A stretch of DNA of 64,000 bases from assembly GCF_014467015.1 (NCBI RefSeq), contig NZ_CP058559.1, positions 1,116,001 through 1,180,000 on the forward strand, in the 5' to 3' direction. The notes beneath the pieces were generated by a model that made no database searches, was not told where the DNA came from, and saw nothing but the letters and a program-made list of their open reading frames with translations. The translations under genes were made by a program, and so were the position numbers. This DNA comes from Alkalicella caledoniensis. Its GTDB lineage: Bacteria > Bacillota > Proteinivoracia > Proteinivoracales > Proteinivoracaceae. Each line of letters begins with the position of its first letter. The first letter of the stretch is position 1. Positions 8,583-15,377 of this stretch are shown one piece after another.

Positions 8583-9107
8583 ATGAGTGATGAAGTAGCA
8601 AAGAGTGTCATGTGTTTAATCCCTGATAATGAAATAGAAGGACTAGAGAATTTTAGACAAAAGTACATAAATGGTCCTGGCAAAAGTGTACCCTTTCATG
8701 TAACACTTTTGTCTAATTTCTACTTACCCAAGGAAATCGATGAATCAATTATTAATACACTAACAGAAATAGCTAGAAGTACTGGAAAATTTAAATTCGC
8801 AGCAAAACCACTATCGATTTTTCCAACTACTAATGTGATATACTTAACACCTTCTCCGGCTACTCATATTGAAGCTTTAACCACGAGACTCCATGATGCA
8901 TTCCCGAAATTTTATAAACCAGAGTATGGTTTACCAATTTTCCATATGACCATAGCCCTTGGTAATCCACCTGAGGCTACGGATAAAATAACATACGAAT
9001 ACAAAGAACAGTTTGGCTATAAACCTTTACCCTTAACAGCTGGACATATAGCAATATATGTCCAAAAAGGAGAGGAATGGCATCATTACCTTTCATTAGA
9101 CTTATAA
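8583..9107 (+). CDS. 2H phosphoesterase-superfamily protein (2'-5' RNA ligase-like)
   Basis: A 174-aa soluble protein with the two His-x-Thr motifs of the 2H superfamily: FHVTL (His39, Thr41) and FHMTI (His121, Thr123), about 80 residues apart as expected. Members hydrolyse or ligate 2',3'-cyclic or 2'-5' phosphodiester bonds in RNA and nucleotides. The natural substrate here is unknown. The ribosome binding site AAAGGAGAG precedes the ATG. It is one of few plus-strand genes and is followed by a weak hairpin (9152-9174) and then the separate T-box transcription unit. Confidence 0.85.
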   Translation: MSDEVAKSVMCLIPDNEIEGLENFRQKYINGPGKSVPFHVTLLSNFYLPKEIDESIINTLTEIARSTGKFKFAAKPLSIFPTTNVIYLTPSPATHIEALTTRLHDAFPKFYKPEYGLPIFHMTIALGNPPEATDKITYEYKEQFGYKPLPLTAGHIAIYVQKGEEWHHYLSLDL

Positions 9108-9151
9108 GGCAATTTTTCAGCACGTCAACTATCCAACCACCCTCACAGTAA

Positions 9152-9174
9152 AACCTAAGCTTTCAGCTTGGGTT
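9152..9174. repeat. CTAAGC-type hairpin after the 2H gene
   Basis: AACCTAAGCT and AGCTTGGGTT form a 10-bp stem (one G-T pair). It belongs to the hairpin family that recurs at many gene ends in this window, but here it lacks a T-run on the plus strand. Confidence 0.55.
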
Positions 9175-9227
9175 CAGACTGATGACAAAGTCATTTTTAG
9201 GAATGTCACATATTAAACTTAATTACA

Positions 9228-9256
9228 TTGACATTTAAACAATAATGAACTATTAT
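9228..9256 (+). promoter_or_regulatory. Sigma-A promoter of the T-box unit
   Basis: TTGACA (9228-9233), a 17-bp spacer and TATTAT (9251-9256) form a near-consensus housekeeping promoter placed just before the T-box leader. Confidence 0.8.
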
Positions 9257-9269
9257 ATTATAAATTAAC

Positions 9270-9568
9270 ACAACAAATGGCGTTGATGAGGAGGAGTACA
9301 TACTCACCTGAAGCAAAGAGAGAAGATGGTTGGTGAAAATCTTCGTGATGGATGTATGGAAGTAGCCTTTGAGCTGTGAACCGAAAAGATAACTTCTTAT
9401 CCTAGTAGGCTTCAACGGAGGTTTCCACCGTTAAAAGGAAAGCAATATCGGATAAGTATTATATTGTCCCGTATTGACAATGAGTGCAGATAAAATTATC
9501 TGAATTTAGGTGGTACCACGGACTATAAGTTCGCCCTAAGCTATATTAGCTTAAGGCGGACTTTTTGT
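9270..9568 (+). ncRNA. T-box riboswitch (tRNA-sensing leader)
   Basis: The conserved T-box AGGTGGTACCACGG lies at 9508-9521 and is followed by a terminator stem (AAGTTCGCC..., 9528-9560) with a T-run. Stem I can be traced: CGTTGA pairs with TCAACG, GATGAGGAG with CTTCTTATC, the AGTA loop-E element follows, AAAGAGAG matches the AG-bulge region, and GGTTGGTGAAAATC the apical loop. Uncharged tRNA would bind and form the antiterminator, allowing transcription of the GNAT gene at 9600. The U at the variable T-box position predicts a tRNA with discriminator A. I could not fix the specifier codon with confidence. Confidence 0.92.
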
Positions 9569-9599
9569 TTGTGTTCAAAAATAATTAGGAGGAGATAAA

Positions 9600-10142
9600 A
9601 TGATTTTTAATAGTGAAAGCAAGACAATAATTACAACGAGGTTAGTATTAAGATTATTCCTAAAGTCTGACGCAGAGGCTGTTACCAGACTTTGCAACAA
9701 CTACAATATTTATAAAAACACCCTATACCTGCCCTACCCATATACTATTGACAGTGCTTATTCATGGATGGAAAGCCATGAACAAAACTATAACTCCGAC
9801 AAAGCATTCGAATTTGCAATTACAGACAAGGAGTCGGGAGAATTATATGGAGCTATAGCACTGTCTAACAATAAAAGTTTTCGAAATGGTGAAATAGCCT
9901 ACTGGGTTGGTGAAGAGTACTGGGGTAGAGGCTATGCTACAGAAGCAAGTAAGGCTATGTTGGATTTTGCCTTCAACATAAAAGGGTATCACAAAGTTTT
10001 TGCTCGTTATTTTGGTTCAAACCCAGCTTCAGGAAAGGTTATGCAAAAATTGGGCATGGAAAAAGAAGGAGTATTTAAAGACCATATCATAAAGGATGAC
10101 CGTTTTGAAGATCTAATGTACTACGGGATTATCAAGTCGTAA
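9600..10142 (+). CDS. GNAT acetyltransferase (RimJ/RimL type) under T-box control
   Basis: A 180-aa GNAT protein. It opens with the RimJ/RimL-like TTRLVLRLF strand and has the acetyl-CoA loop VGEEYWGRGYATEA (about residues 101-114), followed by NPASGKVMQKLGMEKEG, typical of N-terminal or amino-group acetylation enzymes. Substrate is unknown. The ribosome binding site AGGAGGAG lies just upstream. Its expression depends on the T-box leader at 9270-9568, so it should rise when one amino acid is scarce. This suggests a role in handling an amino acid, its analogue or its charged tRNA. Confidence 0.88.
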   Translation: MIFNSESKTIITTRLVLRLFLKSDAEAVTRLCNNYNIYKNTLYLPYPYTIDSAYSWMESHEQNYNSDKAFEFAITDKESGELYGAIALSNNKSFRNGEIAYWVGEEYWGRGYATEASKAMLDFAFNIKGYHKVFARYFGSNPASGKVMQKLGMEKEGVFKDHIIKDDRFEDLMYYGIIKS

Positions 10143-10348
10143 GGCTTATAATGATCTAGTGAATGGCTTTAACCTTTCGTTATTTGTCTATTCTTCAGCA
10201 CCTCAAAATTTCCTTGAAAATATTTTACTATATGATTTTCTATATTATCTACTATTTCCCTTACCCTAGAATGAAAGAACCAGTGCTTTTGAAGAATCTT
10301 AACAACCAGCTCAACTTTACCATTCTATCTTACACTATTGCCTTCCCT

Positions 10349-11116
10349 TTACATAGCCTTTAGTGGCACTACGAAGGCTTTATTATCTTGTGTATGTATA
10401 TGGGACTGTACTTCATAAACCTCTCTTACTACGTCTTCAGTAAGAATACTAGGTGCCCCAGCTGCAAAGATTCTACCATCTTTTAATACTGCTAATTGAT
10501 CAGAAAACATTAGGGCAAGGTTTAGATCATGGGTAGTGATAATAGCACAAATCTTTTTCTCATCCACTAATTCACGGATAAATTGCATCATTGTTAATTG
10601 ATATTTTAAGTCTAGGTAGGTACTAGGTTCATCGAACAAAAGAATCTTTGGTTCTTGAACTATGGCCTTTGCTATTATAACTTTTTGACGTTCTCCACCA
10701 CTTACTTTATTAATATCTTGCATAGCTAGTTTTTCTAAGCCCATTCGTTTAATAACATCGGTAACTATATTCAGATCAGATTGTTTAGGATACCAGTTTA
10801 AATATGGACGTCTACCTAGTAATATAGCGTCAAAAACAGTTATAGGAAAAGCAGCAGGTTCAGCTTGTGGTACATAGGACACTGATCTAGCTAGTTCCAC
10901 TGATGAATACTTCTCAATATACTTCCCATCAATTTCCACTATGCCTTTGGTAGGCTTTAATAATCCGTTCATACATTTTAATAAGGTTGATTTGCCAGCA
11001 CCGTTAGGGCCAACTAAAGACAAGATTTGCCCCTTACACACTTCAATATTGACGGATTTAATCACAGTTTTATCTTTGTAGCTAAATTCTAGATCTTTAG
11101 CACTTATCATTACCAA
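10349..11116 (-). CDS. FecE-type ABC transporter ATPase
   Basis: A 255-aa ATP-binding subunit of an iron-siderophore/B12/metal-type importer. The Walker A motif GPNGAGKST sits at about 36-44, the signature VSGGERQK near 139, and Walker B ILLFDEPS after it. The frame can start at TTG 11116, which has AAGGAGG at ideal distance, or at ATG 11110, which overlaps the permease stop as TAATG. The permease and binding-protein genes lie directly upstream with overlaps, so the three form one operon and one transporter. Confidence 0.9.
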   Translation of the reverse strand: MVMISAKDLEFSYKDKTVIKSVNIEVCKGQILSLVGPNGAGKSTLLKCMNGLLKPTKGIVEIDGKYIEKYSSVELARSVSYVPQAEPAAFPITVFDAILLGRRPYLNWYPKQSDLNIVTDVIKRMGLEKLAMQDINKVSGGERQKVIIAKAIVQEPKILLFDEPSTYLDLKYQLTMMQFIRELVDEKKICAIITTHDLNLALMFSDQLAVLKDGRIFAAGAPSILTEDVVREVYEVQSHIHTQDNKAFVVPLKAM

Positions 11117-12246
11117 TGCTCTGTCCTCCTTCTCATCATTAAGTATATCAATAATGGTACTCCTACAAAGGAGGTTATTATACCAACTGGTATAACTACT
11201 GGAGCTAATAAAGTTCTAGCAATTGTATCTGCCAGTAGCAATAACAATGCGCCCAGCAAGGATGATGCAGGAATCAGGAAACGATGGTCCCCTCCAAAAA
11301 GAATCCGTCCTAAATGTGGTGCCACTAAGCCTATGAAACCAATAGGGCCCAAAAAACTAACAACTACGGCAGTAACTAGGGAAGTAAGGATAAAACAAGT
11401 AAGTCTTAGCCTTTCAACGTTAATACCTGTACTTTTTGCTGACTCCTCCCCTAGCATCAGAGAATTAAGATCCCAAGCCCTTCGATATATCAGTAATATT
11501 ATAGGAATTACTAAAAGGCATGTGATGTGAAGCTTACTCCAAGTAACTTTGGATAGACTACCAAACATCCAGTAAGTTAACGATGCCAGCTCATCGGGAT
11601 CCCCTAAGTATTGTAAAAAAGAAGTGGCTGCTGAAAACAAGTTCATCATCGCAACACCTAGTAAGATAATGGTTTCAGAACTTACCTTCTGTAATTTTGT
11701 TAAACCATAAATAATCATGGTGCAAATCAAAGAAAAGGTAAAGGCATTTCCAGTGATTAGGTAGTCGTAGGGCAAGGTAATATCAAAAATCCCCAAAAAC
11801 CCTGTCCTCATAATAATTGCAAGGGCTGCTCCAAAGGAAGCTGCGGAGGATATCCCCAATGTAAACGGAGATGCCAAAGGGTTCTTTAATATAGTCTGCA
11901 TAACTACTCCTGAAAATGCTAATCCAGCACCCCCTATAATGGCCATCATTACCCTAGGTACCCGTAATTTCCAGATTATATTGTGCCTGGTATTGACAAC
12001 ATCAGAATTACTAAATGATAAACCCCCGCGAAGTGCTTCCCAACTTTCTCTGACAGTGTACGATGAGCCTCCTAAGGAAAGACCTACTAGCCCCACAGCA
12101 AACAGAAGAACAGTTAGTAAACAAAGCATAGCAATCTTTTTCTGGATATGCTTTGTATAATTAGTCTGTATATCTAAACCTTTACTGATATTTTCTGTAT
12201 TTGTCTTACTGGTTATATACATATATTCCTTTATACTCCATTCCAT
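11110..12246 (-). CDS. FecCD-family ABC transporter permease
   Basis: A FecCD permease of up to 378 aa with about nine or ten membrane segments. The family segments GGAGLAFSGVVMQTILKNPLASP and GPIGFIGLVAPHLGR, the latter a coupling region for the ATPase, are recognisable. The frame opens at 12246 inside the end of the binding-protein gene. An ATG at 12222 with AAAGGA just upstream is a plausible true start and would still overlap by 17 bases. Together with the ATPase and lipoprotein it imports a metal chelate, cobalamin, haem or a nickel complex. The nearby hyp genes favour a metal, but this is inference. Confidence 0.9.
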   Translation of the reverse strand: MEWSIKEYMYITSKTNTENISKGLDIQTNYTKHIQKKIAMLCLLTVLLFAVGLVGLSLGGSSYTVRESWEALRGGLSFSNSDVVNTRHNIIWKLRVPRVMMAIIGGAGLAFSGVVMQTILKNPLASPFTLGISSAASFGAALAIIMRTGFLGIFDITLPYDYLITGNAFTFSLICTMIIYGLTKLQKVSSETIILLGVAMMNLFSAATSFLQYLGDPDELASLTYWMFGSLSKVTWSKLHITCLLVIPIILLIYRRAWDLNSLMLGEESAKSTGINVERLRLTCFILTSLVTAVVVSFLGPIGFIGLVAPHLGRILFGGDHRFLIPASSLLGALLLLLADTIARTLLAPVVIPVGIITSFVGVPLLIYLMMRRRTEHW

Positions 12247-13255
12247 GATGAAACAGTTCTAAATACTCTTTGTGTACTACCTCTGGATCAAAGTCTGCAA
12301 ACAAATCAGGATAAAGCCAGCTCGCAAGATAACTTACACCTACTATATATCCTGGGCGGGAATAAATATCTACTCCTATTAAGTATACTGAGTTATTTTG
12401 GACAGCCTTTGTATTTTCTAAAGCTGGCCTGTTAATGATTTCCTGATGTATTATTTTTGCATTATCATTGGAAGTGACATGATACCCAAACCCAGAAGCT
12501 TCCCTTAAAAAAACATCTGGGTTAATTTCAGCTACCCATTCATCACTTACTTGAGGCTCACCAGATAAGCCCTCAGCAATGTTAATTGCACCAGCTAATA
12601 TAGTTTGCTCATAAAATCTAGAACCAGGGGCCCCAGTTTTAAAATCACCACCGTGGTGCTCCACAAATACCGTTGCTCGGTCTTCTGGAGCTACATCTGC
12701 TATGATGCTTTCAATTATTTTTTCGTACTTATTATAAAAGTCTACTAGTTCTTGGGCCTTTTCTTCCTTTCCAAATAGCTTCCCTAAAAGTATAACTTCA
12801 TCTTTAATTACTTCAGGATTACGTAGGTTAAGTTTAATATCAATAATGTTAAAATTCTCTAGATGTTCATTTTCCGTAACAACACCATGAGCTCTAACAG
12901 ACGAGAAAACCATTTGTGGTTCAACCTCAGCTAATTTTTCAAAGTTTATCTCGGAGTGTGTGGCAACCACTGGTACTCCTTGAAGTTCTGGGTAAAAGGG
13001 ATTATCATCAAGTGCTTGATAGTTCCCAACAATTAAATCTATAACCCCTAGTGCCCTCAATATTTCCGCCGTTCCATGATCTAAAATTGCCACCCTTTCG
13101 ATGGGCTGAGTTATTGTAATATCTTTCCCTGATGCATCTGTGATCGTTACGCTCTTATACTGTTCGTCTTCTCGAATAACTTGTTCTCCCTGGTAACATC
13201 CAACTAAAAAGACTGTTATTAGTAGTAGAATTATTATCTTCCTAAAAACTTTCAT
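12206..13255 (-). CDS. Metal/chelate ABC transporter substrate-binding lipoprotein
   Basis: A 349-aa lipoprotein with lipobox Cys20 (FLVGCYQG). Two lobes of the periplasmic-binding TroA/BtuF superfamily follow: the N-lobe with ERVAILDHGTAEILRALG and the C-lobe with the RPGYIVGVSYLASWLYPDLF segment common to iron-complex-type binding proteins. It captures the substrate for the permease and ATPase encoded downstream, with which it overlaps. Start ATG 13255 follows AAGGAAGAGG. His and Glu residues in VEHHGGD could contact ligand or metal, but the ligand is not known. A terminator separates it from hypB. Confidence 0.88.
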   Translation of the reverse strand: MKVFRKIIILLLITVFLVGCYQGEQVIREDEQYKSVTITDASGKDITITQPIERVAILDHGTAEILRALGVIDLIVGNYQALDDNPFYPELQGVPVVATHSEINFEKLAEVEPQMVFSSVRAHGVVTENEHLENFNIIDIKLNLRNPEVIKDEVILLGKLFGKEEKAQELVDFYNKYEKIIESIIADVAPEDRATVFVEHHGGDFKTGAPGSRFYEQTILAGAINIAEGLSGEPQVSDEWVAEINPDVFLREASGFGYHVTSNDNAKIIHQEIINRPALENTKAVQNNSVYLIGVDIYSRPGYIVGVSYLASWLYPDLFADFDPEVVHKEYLELFHHGMEYKGIYVYNQ

Positions 13256-13315
13256 AATCCTCTTCCTTTGCTAGTTATTTTTCTCTACTTGCTGCAAATA
13301 TATATACATCTCTTT

Positions 13316-13366
13316 TTTAAAAATAAAATGTGCTTAGGCTATCAATCTAATGCCCAGCACATTTCT
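13316..13366 (-). terminator. Terminator between hypB and the transporter operon
   Basis: On the minus strand AAATGTGCT and AGCACATTT, with inner GGC/GCC pairs, form a hairpin followed by TTTTATTTTT. It closes the hyp operon, so the FecCD transporter is probably transcribed separately or by read-through. Confidence 0.75.
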
Positions 13367-13379
13367 ATTTTTGATCTCC

Positions 13380-14048
13380 TTATCTATTCCACTGAGTTAT
13401 ATTCCTTTCTAGCCACTGAGTCCACTGGTCAAAACCTTGACCAGTTTTAGCGGAGATTTCAAATACCTCAATGTTGGGATTCATTTCTTTTACTCTCTTT
13501 CTAACTGCCTCTAGATCAAAATCAAAATACTCCATGGTATCTATTTTATTGATTATTAAAGCGTCTACTGTAGAAAACATTTTTGGGTATTTTAGTGGCT
13601 TATCATCACCTTCTGGGACACTTAGGATCATGGCATTTTTACAAGCTCCTAAATCATATGAAGCAGGACATACCAGATTACCGATGTTTTCTATGATAAC
13701 AAAATCTAATTCTTGGCTACCTATGGAGTCTAGACCATCCCTTGAGATTATAGCGTCTATATGACACATCCCACCTGTTTGGAGCTGAATAGCTTTAGCT
13801 CCAGCTTTTGCAACCTTCTCAGCATCCACATAGGAGTCGATGTCTGCTTCTATAACTCCCATTTTCATCTTATCCTTTAGGGATTTGATGGTCCGGACAA
13901 CGGTTGTGGTTTTACCTGATCCAGGGGAGGACATTAGGTTTAATAAAAAGGTTTTCTCGGATTTAAGTCTTTCTCTAACTTTTTCAGCTTCTAAATTGTT
14001 ATTTTCATATACACTCTTTTTGACTTTAATTACTTTATAATCTTCCAT
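13380..14048 (-). CDS. hypB: HypB nickel-incorporation GTPase
   Basis: A 222-aa SIMIBI-class GTPase that delivers nickel during [NiFe]-hydrogenase (or other Ni-enzyme) maturation. Visible motifs are the P-loop SSPGSGKTT (40-48), EADIDS, the metal-binding GGMCH segment, the IENIGNLVCPASYDLG stretch and NKID for guanine recognition. The N-terminal His-rich tail seen in some HypB proteins is absent, so it probably does not store nickel. It lies 12 bases behind hypA in one operon. No hydrogenase structural genes occur in this window. Confidence 0.95.
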   Translation of the reverse strand: MEDYKVIKVKKSVYENNNLEAEKVRERLKSEKTFLLNLMSSPGSGKTTTVVRTIKSLKDKMKMGVIEADIDSYVDAEKVAKAGAKAIQLQTGGMCHIDAIISRDGLDSIGSQELDFVIIENIGNLVCPASYDLGACKNAMILSVPEGDDKPLKYPKMFSTVDALIINKIDTMEYFDFDLEAVRKRVKEMNPNIEVFEISAKTGQGFDQWTQWLERNITQWNR

Positions 14049-14060
14049 AGAAAATCCTCC

Positions 14061-14402
14061 TTAACAAGCTATAATTTCTTTTATCATAAACTCTTTACCA
14101 CATAACAGTTCCCAGCTTTGTTCCTGACAGTTTGAACACTTTCCGTCACATTTGATAATGTTAAAAACATTATTGCACTGTTTACAGATAGCATTGCCAG
14201 GTAAGACTTCAATCTCTAATTTTGTGTTTTCCAATATGGTACCATCCACTGCTGCGGGGTAACATGCTTCAATATATCTAGGTATCATAGATGATAACTC
14301 ACCAATTTGAAGTACCAAAGTGTGGATTTTAGTTAACTTATTATCCTTGGCTATTTGTTCAACGTTTTTTACAACTTCCATCACAACACCTAATTCATGC
14401 AA
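14061..14402 (-). CDS. hypA: HypA nickel metallochaperone
   Basis: The start is best placed at TTG 14402, giving Met1-His2-Glu3. The N-terminal His2 is needed for nickel binding in this family, and GAGGTGA lies five bases upstream. An open frame nine bases longer begins at a GTG that is part of this ribosome binding site. The 113-aa product has the zinc-binding cysteines CKQC and CSNC in its second half. It works with HypB, encoded directly downstream, to load nickel into a target enzyme. The upstream neighbour is the DUF5692-like membrane protein, 32 bases away. Confidence 0.95.
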   Translation of the reverse strand: MHELGVVMEVVKNVEQIAKDNKLTKIHTLVLQIGELSSMIPRYIEACYPAAVDGTILENTKLEIEVLPGNAICKQCNNVFNIIKCDGKCSNCQEQSWELLCGKEFMIKEIIAC

Positions 14403-14434
14403 GTTAATCACCTCACTTAGAAAAATAATTATCT

Positions 14435-15349
14435 TTACTGTCCAATATTCGAGGGGTTATTGTTGTACTTAGTACCACTCCAAATTTCGTCTTTTAGTAT
14501 GTTACGACGATATTTAACCACTCTAGATATTTGCCAAACGGCAAGGACCACATGTAATGTTAAGGATATTATGGCTAAAGTCCAGTTTGCAGTTGGGTTA
14601 TAGCTTACACTTACATTAAAAGTGCTACCAGTGGCAAAGAAGTATGGGAATGTCATTACCCAGATCATCCAAAAGGATAGGGTATGGGCACGATTTTGCA
14701 TCCAAGTTCCTTTAGCCCAGAATATTGCGGGAATTATTGGTGCAATGTTTAGAGCTACTCCTGAATAAAAGGCATTACCTGGTGCACAGGAGTATACGTA
14801 GGAAATATTCCAAACAGCGTAGGCCACAACATACATTATGGTCATATCTGGCCATACCATATCTCTCTTTTTACCGGTAGTTCCATGAATCCCTGCCCAG
14901 CCGCATATTAGTAGCATACTTAAAACACCTGCTGCTGCATTGACATAATTCCATCCACCAGAAATATAGTACATACCGTCAACCATGCCATTAAATCCAG
15001 CTAAGCCAACCTGTAATTCTCTAACTGCAGCTTCTATGATGTTTATGGCCAAAATACCTGGCACCAAAAAGATATACCACTTATGTTTTTTATGATAGTC
15101 TGTATACCTTATTACCATGTAAATTAAACTTCCTGCTAGGGCTGAATAAACCTTCACCCAAGTAAACCATGATGTTATTTCGCTATCCATTTTCAACCAA
15201 ACAGGGGTAAGCAAAGTGGGAATGATTATAAACATTGCTATACTTCCCCATTTGCTGGCCCGGGCCAACTCATTTAACCCAATAAGAATTCCTAAAACTA
15301 CTAACCACATCATTAAGTTGTGCCAAGGTATTGATTCAAAAAAGAACAT
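14435..15349 (-). CDS. Multi-pass membrane protein (DUF5692-like)
   Basis: A 304-aa protein with about eight membrane segments and conserved-looking Trp/Tyr-rich loops (SGGWNYVNAAAGV, YAVWNISYVYSCAPGNAFYSG). I associate it with the uncharacterised DUF5692 family, from memory of the sequence pattern. It sits between the 897-aa Fe-S flavoprotein (28 bases upstream) and hypA (32 bases downstream), all on one strand, so it is probably one operon. It may be a membrane partner of the flavoprotein, but nothing in it shows cofactor binding. Confidence 0.65.
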   Translation of the reverse strand: MFFFESIPWHNLMMWLVVLGILIGLNELARASKWGSIAMFIIIPTLLTPVWLKMDSEITSWFTWVKVYSALAGSLIYMVIRYTDYHKKHKWYIFLVPGILAINIIEAAVRELQVGLAGFNGMVDGMYYISGGWNYVNAAAGVLSMLLICGWAGIHGTTGKKRDMVWPDMTIMYVVAYAVWNISYVYSCAPGNAFYSGVALNIAPIIPAIFWAKGTWMQNRAHTLSFWMIWVMTFPYFFATGSTFNVSVSYNPTANWTLAIISLTLHVVLAVWQISRVVKYRRNILKDEIWSGTKYNNNPSNIGQ

Positions 15350-15377
15350 AAAATCACTCCTCGTATAATTATTTTAA

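Noticed and set aside
9206-9415. 69-aa minus-strand open frame
   Set aside because: It lies wholly within the promoter and stem I of the T-box leader and has no ribosome binding site.
10163-10363. 66-aa plus-strand open frame after the GNAT gene
   Set aside because: AT-rich, no ribosome binding site, and it runs into the end of the ABC ATPase gene on the other strand.
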